In this document: one piece after another, positions 43,184-53,590 of the stretch | Position numbering within the stretch: position 1 is the stretch's first letter | Layout: each line of letters opens with the position of its first letter | Assembly (NCBI RefSeq): GCF_003428165.1 | Contig: NZ_QLIQ01000010.1 | Coordinates: 1 to 64,000, forward strand | Origin: Cysteiniphilum litorale | GTDB taxonomy: Bacteria; Pseudomonadota; Gammaproteobacteria; Francisellales; Francisellaceae | Length of the DNA: 64,000 nt | Direction of reading: 5' to 3' | Program-made: the position numbers and the translations under genes | The notes under the pieces: model-generated | What the model was told of the DNA's origin: nothing | The model's database searches: none | Seen by the model: the letters and a program-made list of their open reading frames with translations, nothing else

Positions 43184-44437
43184 ATGAATATCAACCTTCG
43201 CAAAGTCATTCGCAGTCAAAAAAAGGCTTTTCATATCGGCATAAGTTGTGCATTTTTTTTAATCTTCCTGCAATTTATTACCTCAAGTTACTATGTTTAT
43301 TCCGGCATCAACTTTCAACGCTCAGCTGAGATTAAAAACTACGACCCGACAAAACAAAATGGCATATCAACCTTAAGCTTATTTGATCTAGCTAACATCG
43401 AAACTAATGAGGACAACTATATTCATGATCGCTTTGCTTTTTATTCAACCTTTCCATCATGTACTCAGTTAGGCATTTCACAATTATTGAATAAAGTTGA
43501 AAAACCAATTAATAAATGTGAGAGTTTCTTAAATAGCAACGGGACGTGGCTTAATGTCGTTTATTACTCAAAATTCCAACTGAACACCCCCGTTAGCATT
43601 GTCTTTGGCGTTGTTGTCAGCGTGTTGTTTTTATTTATTTTGTTATTTTTAATTCAAATTAAATGGAGTATTCCTTTTTTTGAATTCCAACGCTTCGCGC
43701 AAGATATGGGACTTCGTCTTGAAGCCACACCAATTCAAATGCAACACGGGATTTTTGCTAAGGAAACTGCCGATACCTTTAACTTTATGCAAGATCGTAT
43801 CAATCATGTATTAACCTATCAAAACAAGCTTCTTGCAATGACCTGTCATGATATCAGAACACCATTAGCACGTATCCAAGGACGTCGCTTGCAAGATCAA
43901 AGTGAGCTATCAATCAAGGATCAACGTGATATTCACGAAATTAATCATATGCTTGATGATCTTGTCCTTTTCTCCAAAGAAAACTGGCTAAGCGGTATTC
44001 AGTTTGAGCAGACCAATGTTTGTGATTTTTTTGATGAACTTATTGCTGAATACATCGAAAATAATAAAAATGTACGTCTTATCAATCAAATGGATGATGA
44101 TTTAGAGCTCGATCTTAAGCGCCCAGCGTTCAAGCGCGCTATTAACAATATCATTAATAATGGGCTTAAACATGGCACCGAAGTGATGATCACTTTACAA
44201 ACACGTTTAAAAGAATCATCCAAGCCATCACTGATTATTGATATTTCAGATAATGGGCCAGGCATTCCAGAAAATGAAATCCACAATATATTCACCCCTT
44301 TTTATACAGGCTCCTCCAAGAAAAAAGGCAATGGCTTGGGACTTGCTATTACCAAAGAAATTATCGATATTCACCAAGGAAAACTGAAGGTCAGCAATGC
44401 TACAAATGGAGGACTTAATGTTCAGATTGTTATCTAA
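43184..44437 (+). CDS. Sensor histidine kinase
   Basis: 417 residues. TM1 about 16-36, a periplasmic sensor of about 100 residues with two cysteines (C93, C112) that could form a disulfide, TM2 about 137-158. H-box H222 in AMTCHDIRTPLARIQG, N-box NNIINNGLKHGTE, G1 DISDNGPGIPENE, G2 KGNGLGLAITKEI. No HAMP is obvious. Forms a two-component pair with the preceding regulator. The signal is unknown. Confidence 0.94.
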   Translation: MNINLRKVIRSQKKAFHIGISCAFFLIFLQFITSSYYVYSGINFQRSAEIKNYDPTKQNGISTLSLFDLANIETNEDNYIHDRFAFYSTFPSCTQLGISQLLNKVEKPINKCESFLNSNGTWLNVVYYSKFQLNTPVSIVFGVVVSVLFLFILLFLIQIKWSIPFFEFQRFAQDMGLRLEATPIQMQHGIFAKETADTFNFMQDRINHVLTYQNKLLAMTCHDIRTPLARIQGRRLQDQSELSIKDQRDIHEINHMLDDLVLFSKENWLSGIQFEQTNVCDFFDELIAEYIENNKNVRLINQMDDDLELDLKRPAFKRAINNIINNGLKHGTEVMITLQTRLKESSKPSLIIDISDNGPGIPENEIHNIFTPFYTGSSKKKGNGLGLAITKEIIDIHQGKLKVSNATNGGLNVQIVI

Positions 44438-45548
44438 AACATGGCAGCTTAATGCATTATTGCTGCTTTGCTGCTTAATTTTTTCAGGTATTGCTTTTAC
44501 CTTATACTCTGCTTTTATCATTCAAAAAGTTGCTTTGCACGATGTTTATTACAATAGCCGCCTGTACACATCCACCTATCACTTTTTACTGGTGAGTTTG
44601 TTTTCACTGGGCTTTTTCTTGCTGCCTTTTTTAAATATCTTCTCACGTAGCTTTAACCATAGGCGGCTACTCACGATTTGCCTTGCAGTACAATTTATCT
44701 CAATACTTATACTTTATTATCACTTCAACTTTATGAGTCTTTTGTTCTCTGTCGTATCGATGTCCTTAACAAATATTATCTTTGTGCTGATCATCTTAAA
44801 TTTATGGGCAATAACCCCTGCTAAATATCGTTTTTTTGTCATCTCAATCAGCTACGCAATTAAAACGGCTATTCTGACGGCTTTTTTTAATGCCACCTAT
44901 AGCTACCATCAAACCATTGATAATCCTTACTTTCTATTGGTTTGCACTATTTTTATTATTATCAGTGCTACTTCCTTATTATTTTGCAGCTTAAATATTC
45001 AAAAAAAAGTAGCATATCATAGCTATACCGATCATTTATTTATCAATATCTTTTATCTTATGCGTCACTCGCGTGTTTTTTTCAAAACCACCGCAATTGC
45101 GATTATTATCACGGTAGTCTCTATTTATTTAGATAAAATAAAATTTCAGGCACTTGTACATTATAGCGATTACTTAACACCTAGTTTGTTTTTAAAAACA
45201 GCCCCAATTAACCTCTTACTAGCAGCGATTATTTGCTATATCGCCAGTATCAAGAGGCTCAAAACTCAGCTTGCCAGCTTACTTATTGTGATCTTTTGTG
45301 TTAGTTCTATTAGTTTGCTCACCATGCTGTATTTAAGTAGCAATATCAGTATTAATTTATTTTTTAGCTCATTATTTATTACTGATCAAGCCATTGGCTT
45401 TCTTGCCTATGCTTTTATTATTGGCATTTGTATCGATAAATTACTCAATGAGTTCAAGCGCAGTCAAGTGTTTGCCTTTAGCGTCTTTTATGTCCTCACC
45501 GGTGTGATGGTGTGGACGATTCTACAGATCTTAAATGCAGTATTTTAG
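44418..45548 (+). CDS. Polytopic membrane protein, MFS-like
   Basis: About 376 residues with 10-12 hydrophobic segments. The N-terminal half has helix-loop-helix FLNIFSRSFNHRRLLTICLA, reminiscent of the MFS loop 2-3. ATG 44418 has GGAGG 5 bp upstream, and the gene overlaps the kinase end by 20 bp, so it is co-expressed with the two-component system. The reading frame and hydropathy look intact. No transport substrate can be named; it might be a target or an accessory of the kinase. Confidence 0.65.
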   Translation: MFRLLSKTWQLNALLLLCCLIFSGIAFTLYSAFIIQKVALHDVYYNSRLYTSTYHFLLVSLFSLGFFLLPFLNIFSRSFNHRRLLTICLAVQFISILILYYHFNFMSLLFSVVSMSLTNIIFVLIILNLWAITPAKYRFFVISISYAIKTAILTAFFNATYSYHQTIDNPYFLLVCTIFIIISATSLLFCSLNIQKKVAYHSYTDHLFINIFYLMRHSRVFFKTTAIAIIITVVSIYLDKIKFQALVHYSDYLTPSLFLKTAPINLLLAAIICYIASIKRLKTQLASLLIVIFCVSSISLLTMLYLSSNISINLFFSSLFITDQAIGFLAYAFIIGICIDKLLNEFKRSQVFAFSVFYVLTGVMVWTILQILNAVF

Positions 45549-45704
45549 GACGTATATACTCAAGCTACACACTTGCTCCGCTTCGCAAGCTTAGCACTCC
45601 TCTGGCAATGGATAGGTTTGTTACCTCTCTCCTCGCGGGATTGCTCGTACAGCTCAATTGTGCGGGTGAGGGGTAATTTAAACTTAACTTAGTTTGTTTG
45701 ATTA
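45549..45704. repeat. Degenerate palindromic repeat, related to the MITE-like element
   Basis: The complement of 45573-45602 reads nearly the same as 30623-30653 inside the MITE-like element; they share AAGCTTGCGA and flanking GAGG-GTGCT and GCGG words with a few changes and one gap. A second imperfect hairpin, CTCTCCTCGCGGG against TGCGGGTGAGGGG, occupies 45633-45673. Sits in the convergent gap between the MFS-like gene and the antiporter and may serve as terminator. Confidence 0.55.
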
Positions 45705-47648
45705 CTATTCTTCATCGCTCTCAGCCACCCAATTCTCAGGTGGCATCAGGTAAACGACGCGCCAACCTGCTTCAGGCGTGTATTGGCTATCAGGAGAAAC
45801 GACGTGAATTTGTGATTTTTTATTGATATAAAATAATGGAATTGCCTGTTGATTGAGGGATAAAAACTGCTCCCAATTAAACTCATTACTAATGGTTGTC
45901 GTTTTAACTTGTCCGCCTTGTTTGATAATACTTCTTAATGTTTGGTAAGACAGATCTTTACTAAACAAGCGCTTTGCGTATTTTTTAGTAAGATACGTGA
46001 GCTTAGAATTTGCTTTGTTTTGCGCTGTTGGCAAGACAAATACAGACGCTCGCCCTTCAAACTCACGATAGTATTTGACTGCTGCCAAAGTATTCATCTG
46101 CTCACTGGAAGAGCAACCAAGCATTCGCCCAATGCCCACCAGATTCAAATGCCAATCAGCATGCTCTGATACGGAGCTGCCATAATAACAGGTCAAGCCT
46201 TGCAAACGACACGCCTGAACACTACGCCAACTAGTATCAGCAAGTACGACATGGACATCGTTATTATGAAGCTCCTTAGCAATGCTTCGAGCTAAAGTAT
46301 TACCACCAATGACTAAAAAACCGCGTGGCTCGGGTGCCGATGCATGTAATATTTTTGCCAAAAATGGCGACGTGAGACTCTGGATAATCACGGTACCCAA
46401 GATAATCATAAAGACAATAAGAACGAGTAGCTCCCCCTCTTGTGGCAAGCCCAAATTTTCAATGACCTTGATTGAGAATAATGCAGCCACGGCAGCGGCA
46501 ACAATCCCGCGAGGTGCGATCCACCCCACCATCACACGTTCACGCCAATTAAGCTCACTGCCTAAAGTTGAGAAGCCCGCAGCAATTGGTCTGACAATAA
46601 ATTGCAATATCAGCACCAACACAATGGCTTTCCACCATACGGCTTCTAAGTACTCAAAACTAACATTCGCACCTAAAATGATAAATAAACTTGATATTAA
46701 GATAAGGCTTAAGGATTCTTTAAAATCAAGAATTTCCTCAATATGGGCATTAGGCATGTTACCGACGATAATCCCCATAATAGTGACAATCAAAAGCCCG
46801 CCACCTTCAACAATATGCTCAGCAATCACAAAGCTGGTAATCACAAATGACAGCACAAACATATTATTTAAATAGCTTGGCACCCATTGTTTTTTAAGCA
46901 CAGTACCCAAAAGAAACCCAGCAACCAATCCGCCGATACCACCAACGAGGAATACTAATAAAATATGCACGGTGATATGCCAAAAGGCATTGTATTGTGA
47001 AGCAGTAATCGCGGTAAAAACAATCACAGCTAACAGCGCACCAATCGGGTCAACCAACATCCCTTCCCAACGGATGATATTGGCAAGTTTCTCTGTTGGG
47101 CGCACACTACGCAAAATCGGCACAACAACCGTAGGACCACTGACTGAAGATATTGCACCAATAAGAGCTGCAACTTTCCATGAAATATCAAAGAGGTAGT
47201 GCACTAAAAAAGTCGTTAAAATCGCGGTAATCAAAAGCCCAATGGTCACAATATTTCTTACTGTTCCACCCAAGCCTTTGATTTCTCTGAACTTCAAGCT
47301 CATACAGCCTTCAAAAAGAATAATTGCCACACAAATTGAAACAATCGGGTATAGCATATCCTTAAAAACAAGTGTCGGACGCAAGAACTGGTAATGATCA
47401 CCCAAAACTAATTGACTGACAGGTCCTAACAAAATCCCGACAATCAATAAAAATAAAATTGCCGGCAGACGCAAACGCCACGCCAACCATTGACAAGCAA
47501 AGCCCAATAATAAAATAACCATTAACACAATAGGGATATAGGTTGTTGAGGCAAAAAAGTTACTAACTTCCACGTAGGTCGTCTTCCTTGTTGGTTTAAT
47601 TCCGGATAATTGTAGCAAACAACTTGATAAGCGAAAGTACTTTTTCAC
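45705..47648 (-). CDS. Monovalent cation:proton antiporter (CPA1) with TrkA-N-like domain
   Basis: 647 residues. About 12-13 helices of the Na+/H+ exchanger fold (RLPAILFLLIVGILLGPVSQ, GAISSVSGPTVVVPILRSVR, WEGMLVDPIGALLAVIVFTA with the conserved acidic segment), and MVGWIAPRGIVAAAVAALFS. From about residue 440 a Rossmann-like TrkA-N segment (GFLVIGGNTLARSIAKEL) and a C-terminal regulatory part. Resembles the NhaP2/RosB-like group. The annotated GTG start adds about 25 residues before the first helix; a GTG at VEVSNFF is an alternative. Confidence 0.88.
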   Translation of the reverse strand: MKKYFRLSSCLLQLSGIKPTRKTTYVEVSNFFASTTYIPIVLMVILLLGFACQWLAWRLRLPAILFLLIVGILLGPVSQLVLGDHYQFLRPTLVFKDMLYPIVSICVAIILFEGCMSLKFREIKGLGGTVRNIVTIGLLITAILTTFLVHYLFDISWKVAALIGAISSVSGPTVVVPILRSVRPTEKLANIIRWEGMLVDPIGALLAVIVFTAITASQYNAFWHITVHILLVFLVGGIGGLVAGFLLGTVLKKQWVPSYLNNMFVLSFVITSFVIAEHIVEGGGLLIVTIMGIIVGNMPNAHIEEILDFKESLSLILISSLFIILGANVSFEYLEAVWWKAIVLVLILQFIVRPIAAGFSTLGSELNWRERVMVGWIAPRGIVAAAVAALFSIKVIENLGLPQEGELLVLIVFMIILGTVIIQSLTSPFLAKILHASAPEPRGFLVIGGNTLARSIAKELHNNDVHVVLADTSWRSVQACRLQGLTCYYGSSVSEHADWHLNLVGIGRMLGCSSSEQMNTLAAVKYYREFEGRASVFVLPTAQNKANSKLTYLTKKYAKRLFSKDLSYQTLRSIIKQGGQVKTTTISNEFNWEQFLSLNQQAIPLFYINKKSQIHVVSPDSQYTPEAGWRVVYLMPPENWVAESDEE

Positions 47649-47672
47649 CGTCTTTGATTATCGAATAGCTAT

Positions 47673-47702
47673 AGATACCCACGTGCTAGTCCGTGAGTAT
47701 CT
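47673..47702 (-). terminator. Hairpin overlapping the protease stop codon
   Basis: AGATACCCACG / CGTGAGTATCT, 11-bp stem with one mismatch and an 8-nt loop. The stem begins within the TAG of the protease gene. The T-run is on the plus-strand side, so termination is clearer rightwards than for the protease transcript itself. Confidence 0.5.
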
Positions 47703-49326
47703 ATTTTTGATTAAAGAACGAGTACAGATTATATATATCTCCAACTTCTTCTTTATTAGGGAAAGTAAATCCCTTAAATAATGAGCTTAGAGTTTGACCA
47801 TCACTTTCAATACTGGCATTTCTAAGATCTATCTTAGTATATCTGCCATTTGATTGTATATAGTATACATAATTTTCATTGCCAAAATTAACCATTTGAT
47901 CATCTATGATGGCACAATTAGTAGTGTGTGAACCCAAGAACGATTTTAGTGCCAAATTCAAAACATAATCTTGGTTACTTTTAATAGAAAAGTTATTTCC
48001 ATCATAGGTATAATCTGAGACATTTATTGATGAATTATTGCAAGAGTCAGTCATATCTACAGACACGTAAATGCTACCTAAAGGATAACTAAAAGTTACA
48101 TCACTATGATTGTATTGCGGGCGTTCATCATTGCTGTTTGTCACTATATCTGGATAGTCTATTAAAGATGAAGTAATCTCGTGTGTTTTTTCATTATAGA
48201 TGTAATTTACAGGTTTATTTGATTTTGGATCTGTAGTATGAATTAATAAATAATTTTCCCCTTGGTATATATGAGTAATCATTTTATCTAAAATACCTTT
48301 AAATAAATCATGAGTGTAGCCAACATCTGATACAGTCTTATTATTAAAATCAATACTTATATAATAAGGACCGTATAATAAATATGTTTTTTTATCGATA
48401 GTATTATAAAAACTTATTAGTTTCATTGTCCCCGGTAATGCATAAGTGGCAGCAGAATCATCCACAAATTGTTGCGCATCATTCTGAGTAGGAAATCTTT
48501 TCATTAATTCATATTTAATCCAACTTAATTTATTCGAGATACGTGCAAAATCTCCTGATGAGTGAGTTACAGCTGAAAGTTTGTCATAATCTTTACCAAT
48601 TAACAAAGCAGAACCAGAATCTCCAGGTTGGCTTGAGCCATTAACCTGTGAAACCTCTACGCTATTTGGAGACGCATACACTACAGGATTAATCACCTGC
48701 CATAAGCCTTGTGCTGACGACGAATCACTTGAAGAATGACCAAGCTGCATAGTATTGTCACCTTGTGATAGATTCGTATCATAAAAGTATGAAGACAACC
48801 CAATACTTTCCTGCTTTGACAGGCTTAATAAGAATTTATCTAATGCACTTTGACCATATATCGACGAACCATCAGAGGAATACCGGACAGTATACGGACT
48901 ATAATGAACCATATTTTTAAGCTGATCTTCTGTTGGGATAAATATTATCCCAACATCATCATTTTTTTCAGTAGAATAGTTACTCCATTTAGAGGATAAA
49001 TCATAACTTTGAGTAGGATCGGCATAATATGTAGATATCATAAAATATGCTCCTGGATTATCACTATTTGGGTAGTATATTTTATAGTCATCTATGACTT
49101 GATCAGGGTGATTATCACTCCTAAGGCAATGACTAGCAGTTAATATGGCATGTTTGCTAATGAAACTCCCACTACAAGTTCCTAATAATGTACTAGGAAG
49201 CATTGTATATACTTCAACTGCCCATGCTTTAGTATTTTCTTCTACCTTTTTAACACCCGTACCTGTTAATGCAAAAGATAGTACAGGAAAAGATAAGGCA
49301 CACGATAGTAAAGATAATTTTTTCAT
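47701..49326 (-). CDS. Secreted trypsin-like serine protease with large C-terminal domain
   Basis: 541 residues from ATG 49326, chosen for GGAGTG 5 bp upstream and because it exposes a clean signal peptide (MKKLSLLSCALSFPVLSFA). Peptidase S1 core: H66 in AILTASHC, Asp in KNDDVGIIFI (about 124), S237 in QPGDSGSALL; cysteines C51 and C67 fit the usual disulfide beside the catalytic His. Residues about 270-541 match no domain I recognise and are rich in Tyr, Asn, Ser and Asp. Likely periplasmic or extracellular. The gene looks monocistronic. Confidence 0.85.
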   Translation of the reverse strand: MKKLSLLSCALSFPVLSFALTGTGVKKVEENTKAWAVEVYTMLPSTLLGTCSGSFISKHAILTASHCLRSDNHPDQVIDDYKIYYPNSDNPGAYFMISTYYADPTQSYDLSSKWSNYSTEKNDDVGIIFIPTEDQLKNMVHYSPYTVRYSSDGSSIYGQSALDKFLLSLSKQESIGLSSYFYDTNLSQGDNTMQLGHSSSDSSSAQGLWQVINPVVYASPNSVEVSQVNGSSQPGDSGSALLIGKDYDKLSAVTHSSGDFARISNKLSWIKYELMKRFPTQNDAQQFVDDSAATYALPGTMKLISFYNTIDKKTYLLYGPYYISIDFNNKTVSDVGYTHDLFKGILDKMITHIYQGENYLLIHTTDPKSNKPVNYIYNEKTHEITSSLIDYPDIVTNSNDERPQYNHSDVTFSYPLGSIYVSVDMTDSCNNSSINVSDYTYDGNNFSIKSNQDYVLNLALKSFLGSHTTNCAIIDDQMVNFGNENYVYYIQSNGRYTKIDLRNASIESDGQTLSSLFKGFTFPNKEEVGDIYNLYSFFNQK

Positions 49327-49728
49327 TCTTTCACTCCATTTTGGCATATTAACCTTTAATTGAACTGACAATCGATAGATTTAAGGAAATTTCAGAACCA
49401 GTTATTTGTTTTAATATGACGCATAACAACATCGCTACATTTACTCGCCCCGTGAGACACCCCCAAAAACTATACAAGCATAGATACTAACAAAACAATA
49501 TGTAGATAGTATGTATATAAAATTAATAACCATATTTAAATGATAAAACTTTCACTGAGAGCTAGAAAGCTGTTCAAGAACGAAGTGACCTCCCCCATAC
49601 CATGATCTCTACAATGTAGGCTTCTAGGTGATAGAATTGCAGGAAACAACCAGGATTATTAGCAAAATTGAATCAGCCGAAAGGGTGTAAAGTTCATGGT
49701 TTATGTGCGATATATGGAGACAATACCC
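49327..49728. other. Intergenic region between protease and cyoE
   Basis: About 400 bp. 49327-49560 is AT-rich and should hold the protease promoter (leftward). 49561-49728 is less AT-rich and carries a short leftward open stretch (residues like FYHLEAYIVEIMVWGRS) that may be the fragment of a transposase or other gene; not identified. Confidence 0.4.
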
Positions 49729-49756
49729 GTAGGGGTAATTCATGAATTACCCCTAC
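49729..49756. repeat. 28-bp perfect palindrome covering the cyoE stop codon
   Basis: Half-site GTAGGGGTAATTCA followed directly by its exact complement. The last bases include the cyoE TAG (49753-49755). It resembles the GTAGGGG-type palindromic repeats dispersed in many bacterial genomes. It may also stabilise the cyo message end. Confidence 0.9.
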
Positions 49757-50589
49757 ACTGCCATAAAAATACTCAACAAGGTAATACTGACAATAGAAAA
49801 TATAAACATCTTGCGCGCCCAATGTGCCTTATCTTCAGCATTAAACCCTTTAATACTCAACGCAATCCATGCAATCCCTAAGATAAAGGCAACAGCTAAA
49901 TACAACAAATGGACATGTGCAACCACTGCTAACATTAATGTCGCAATAACATATAACACAACAAAAATAAGCGCATTAACTTGGGTGTATAGCATACTGC
50001 GCTTAAGCGGTAAGACAGGGATATTCGCTGCGGCATAATCATCCTTGCGATAAATTGCAATCGCAAAGAAGTGTGGCATTTGCCAGCAGACTAAAATAAT
50101 AAATAGCGTCAATGCGACTGCATCAAATCGATTGGTCACTGCGGTATAGCCAATCACTGGCGGAACAGCACCAGAAATAGCACCAACCACTGTGCCAAAA
50201 ATTGAGCTTCTCTTAAACCATAATGTATAAGCCACGACATAGGCAAATAAGCCAATGGCGGCAATAATTACCGTTAGGTTATTTGTTCCTAGATACAATG
50301 CGACAAAACCAACAATGCCTAAGATAAATGAATAACTTACAGCAAAACGTAACGATACTAAACCACAAGCAGATGGTCGCTTTTGTGTACGCTTCATGAG
50401 CTGATCAATATCGCGATCGATATAGTTATTCAAAACACAGCCACAAGCAATAACAAATGCCATACCAATGAGCGCACTTAAAAAAACGACCCAAGAAAAA
50501 TTACCTTGTACCGCAACAAAAAAGCCACCGCACAAGGTAACGATATTACCGAAAATAATTCCCGGCTTGATAAGTTTAATGAGTTTCAT
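49753..50589 (-). CDS. cyoE: Protoheme IX farnesyltransferase (heme O synthase)
   Basis: Makes heme O for the bo3 oxidase; 278 residues from ATG 50589, seven to nine helices. Prenyltransferase motif NNYIDRDIDQLMKRTQKRPS with Asp-rich Mg-PP site, and YRKDDYAAANIPVLPLKRS in the second region. The chosen start lies 5 bp after the cyoD stop; the longer frame to 50637 overlaps cyoD. Last gene of the cyo operon. Confidence 0.95.
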   Translation of the reverse strand: MKLIKLIKPGIIFGNIVTLCGGFFVAVQGNFSWVVFLSALIGMAFVIACGCVLNNYIDRDIDQLMKRTQKRPSACGLVSLRFAVSYSFILGIVGFVALYLGTNNLTVIIAAIGLFAYVVAYTLWFKRSSIFGTVVGAISGAVPPVIGYTAVTNRFDAVALTLFIILVCWQMPHFFAIAIYRKDDYAAANIPVLPLKRSMLYTQVNALIFVVLYVIATLMLAVVAHVHLLYLAVAFILGIAWIALSIKGFNAEDKAHWARKMFIFSIVSITLLSIFMAV

Positions 50590-50594
50590 TAACG

Positions 50595-50933
50595 TTACAT
50601 GACCATCATCATGCTGTAAAGATTGAACATAATCCATAACGTACCGATAACTAGAATTAATACAACAATCACTGCAAATATGAAGCTAATCATATTCCAG
50701 CGTGCTTTTGAGTCTGTACTTAAGTGCAAAAAGAATACTAACTGCACATACAATTGGATAAGTGCCAAAATCGCTACCGAGATATACAGCCCAACTGGAG
50801 AGAAGACTTTAAACCCAACTAAGCTAAATGCGATAACGGTAATAATGATCGATAACACAAACCCAGTGATATAAGTTTTGTGCGTGCCATATGCCGCACC
50901 CGTTTCGTGATCGTATAAATGTTCGCCTGCCAT
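50595..50933 (-). CDS. cyoD: Cytochrome o ubiquinol oxidase subunit IV
   Basis: 112 residues, three membrane helices (TYITGFVLSIIITVIAFSLV, LYISVAILALIQLYVQLVFF, FIFAVIVVLILVIGTLWIMF). HLSTDSKARWNMISF is the family segment. Helps assemble the oxidase. One base after cyoC. Confidence 0.95.
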   Translation of the reverse strand: MAGEHLYDHETGAAYGTHKTYITGFVLSIIITVIAFSLVGFKVFSPVGLYISVAILALIQLYVQLVFFLHLSTDSKARWNMISFIFAVIVVLILVIGTLWIMFNLYSMMMVM

Positions 50934-50934
50934 A

Positions 50935-51540
50935 TTAGATTGCTCCCATTAAGTAGACAACTGAGAATACAAAAATCCACACGATATCCAAAAAGTGCCA
51001 GAACAAACCTAAGTAGGTTAGCTTTGTTTTGCTCATTGGCGTGATACCATGCTTACGGATTTGAAAAATCATACTCACAATCCAGATTAAACCAATGCTT
51101 ACATGCAAACCGTGCGTTCCAACTAAGGTGAAGAACGACGATAAAAATGCACTTGTCGCCCAAGTATGACCTTCCATATATAAGTGATGGAATTCATACA
51201 GCTCCATAATGATAAATCCTAGACCAAATAGGAATGTCACCCATAGCCAACCCGTAATCACTTTGATGTTACCTGAGTTGCGCGATAGCATTGCCAAGCC
51301 AAAGGTAAAGCTACTGATCAATAAGAGCATGGTTTCAATAAATACAAATGGTAAGCTAAATAACTCTTTGGCACTAGGGCCACCAAATGTATGGGTGTGA
51401 AATACCGCGTATACTGCAAACAAAGTCGCAAATAATACGCAGTCACTCATAATATAAATCCAAAAACCAAATACGCTTTTGGAACCATCATAGTGGTGGT
51501 GATGTTCACCGTGATGGTTTTCTACTGCTGTAGTACTCAT
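50935..51540 (-). CDS. cyoC: Cytochrome o ubiquinol oxidase subunit III
   Basis: 201 residues, five helices, subunit III of the heme-copper oxidase. Signatures: [60 protein letters not shown]. His-rich N-terminus. Overlaps the cyoB end by 4 bp (ATGA). Confidence 0.96.
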   Translation of the reverse strand: MSTTAVENHHGEHHHHYDGSKSVFGFWIYIMSDCVLFATLFAVYAVFHTHTFGGPSAKELFSLPFVFIETMLLLISSFTFGLAMLSRNSGNIKVITGWLWVTFLFGLGFIIMELYEFHHLYMEGHTWATSAFLSSFFTLVGTHGLHVSIGLIWIVSMIFQIRKHGITPMSKTKLTYLGLFWHFLDIVWIFVFSVVYLMGAI

Positions 51541-53567
51541 GCGCCCACCTTCTTCATTTTTTCAATTTCAGCTTCAATTTCTTCAACTTCTTTTGCTTTC
51601 ACATAGTAGTCGATATCGTAATTAAACGAACGTGAAATCACGGAAGCAAGAATACCTAACAACCCAACGCCAGCTAACCACCAGATATGCCAAACCATAG
51701 CAAATCCAAAAGCCAAGCTAAACGCACCGATAATAAAGGCAACACCGGTATTGCGCGGCATATGGATATTTTCATATGGGCGCTTTTCAGCTTCAGGGCG
51801 ATTCTCGATATTTAAGCCCTTTTTTTTGTGCTCCCAAAAGCCATCTAATGAATCAACCACAGGATCATGCGCAAAGTTATAAAAAGGTGCAGGAGATGCT
51901 GTTGCCCACTCTAGTGTACGTCCATCCCAAGGATCACCTGTTAAGTCACGGTTTTTATGACGATCTTTGATACTTACAATAATCTGAATGATTTGCAACA
52001 ACACACCAATAGCAATCAGCATTGAACCAACCCAAGCCACAATCAACCATGGTTGGAATCCAGTTGACGCATCATAATGATATAAACGGCGAGTCATACC
52101 AATAGCACCTAAATAGTAAAGCGGCATAAAGGCAACAAAGAAGCCAACAATCCAGAACCAAAATGACCATTTACCTAAGCGCTCGTTAAGCTTAAAGCCA
52201 AACATTTTAGGGAACCAATAGATAAGTCCGGCAAAATAACCAAACACAACACCACCAATAATGACATTATGGAAATGCGCAATCAAGAATACACTGTTAT
52301 GCATCTGGAAATCAACACCTGGCACGGATAGCAATACACCGGTCATACCACCAATGGTAAATGTTACCAAAAAGCCCATTAACCAGTACATTGGTGTGGT
52401 AAAGGTGATGCGTCCGCGGAACATAGTAAACAGCCAGTTAAAGATCTTAACCCCTGTTGGAATCGCAATCACCATTGTCATAATACCGAAAAAGGCATTC
52501 ACATTGGCGCCCGCCCCCATCGTGAAGAAGTGATGCAGCCATACCGAGAAGGCAAGAATCGTAATAACAATACTTGCGCCAACCATAGTGGCATAACCAA
52601 ATAGCTTCTTTTTAGAGAATACTGAAACAACTTCTGAGAAAATACCAAAGGCTGGCAGAATCAAAATATAAACTTCAGGGTGTCCCCAGATCCAGATCAA
52701 ATTAACATACATCATTTGATCACCGCCACCACTGACAGTAAAGAAATTTGTACCTATATAACGATCTAAAGTCAATAATGCTAACGTCACCGTTAAAACT
52801 GGAAATGCCGCAATGACCAAAATAACAGAACAAAGTGATGTCCACGTAAATACCGGCATCTTCATTAATGTCATGCCTTTACAACGCATTTTAATGATGG
52901 TGACAAAGAAGTTAACACCCGTCATCAAGGATCCTATACCGGATATCTGCAGTGCCCATATCCAGTAATCAACCCCGACCCCGGGGCTAAAAGCGGTCTC
53001 CGAATAAGGTGGATAAGCCAACCAACCTGTATGCGCAAAATCGCCGATTAATAGCGACATATTAACCAAAACCACACCAACTACAAAAAGCCAAAAGCTT
53101 AATGAATTAAGATATGGGAATGCCACATCGCGTGCGCCAATTTGCAAAGGAATTGCAATATTCATCAAACCAAACATCAATGGCATTGCCACAAAGAAAA
53201 TCATAATCACACCGTGAGCGGTAAAGATCTGATCAAAATGCTGTGGAATCAAATAACCAGTGCTGTCACCTGATGCTAAGGCTTGCTGCGTACGCATCAT
53301 TGCCGCATCGACAAAACCACGAAATAGCATAACGAGCGCGACAATGATATACATAATACCAATTTTTTTATGGTCTACTGTCGTGAACCATTCACGCCAT
53401 AAGTAGCCCCATTTTTTGAAGTAGGTCAAACCGCCTACCAATAATAACCCACCAACAACAATAAAGATAAACATTCCAAGAATGATTAACTGCTGGCTTA
53501 CGGGTTCCCACAAATACGGGAAGGCTGTGTGTGGATCACTCAGTCTTCCAATCAATGCTTCTAACAT
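51537..53567 (-). CDS. cyoB: Cytochrome o ubiquinol oxidase subunit I
   Basis: Catalytic subunit, 676 residues, 15 helices, with low-spin heme b and the heme o3-CuB centre. [20 protein letters not shown] holds the CuB His and the cross-linked Tyr; [10 protein letters not shown] has two more CuB His; [20 protein letters not shown] holds heme ligands. Pumps protons while reducing O2 with quinol. 23 bp after cyoA. Confidence 0.98.
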   Translation of the reverse strand: MLEALIGRLSDPHTAFPYLWEPVSQQLIILGMFIFIVVGGLLLVGGLTYFKKWGYLWREWFTTVDHKKIGIMYIIVALVMLFRGFVDAAMMRTQQALASGDSTGYLIPQHFDQIFTAHGVIMIFFVAMPLMFGLMNIAIPLQIGARDVAFPYLNSLSFWLFVVGVVLVNMSLLIGDFAHTGWLAYPPYSETAFSPGVGVDYWIWALQISGIGSLMTGVNFFVTIIKMRCKGMTLMKMPVFTWTSLCSVILVIAAFPVLTVTLALLTLDRYIGTNFFTVSGGGDQMMYVNLIWIWGHPEVYILILPAFGIFSEVVSVFSKKKLFGYATMVGASIVITILAFSVWLHHFFTMGAGANVNAFFGIMTMVIAIPTGVKIFNWLFTMFRGRITFTTPMYWLMGFLVTFTIGGMTGVLLSVPGVDFQMHNSVFLIAHFHNVIIGGVVFGYFAGLIYWFPKMFGFKLNERLGKWSFWFWIVGFFVAFMPLYYLGAIGMTRRLYHYDASTGFQPWLIVAWVGSMLIAIGVLLQIIQIIVSIKDRHKNRDLTGDPWDGRTLEWATASPAPFYNFAHDPVVDSLDGFWEHKKKGLNIENRPEAEKRPYENIHMPRNTGVAFIIGAFSLAFGFAMVWHIWWLAGVGLLGILASVISRSFNYDIDYYVKAKEVEEIEAEIEKMKKVGA

Positions 53568-53590
53568 ATTCGTTCCCTATTTATTCACAC

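Noticed and set aside
46282-46875. 197-codon open frame on the plus strand
   Set aside because: Antisense to the intact antiporter gene; biased composition of a shadow frame and no recognisable family.
49561-49728. Insertion-sequence remnant upstream of cyoE end
   Set aside because: Composition differs from surroundings and a short open stretch exists, but no transposase motif could be recognised.
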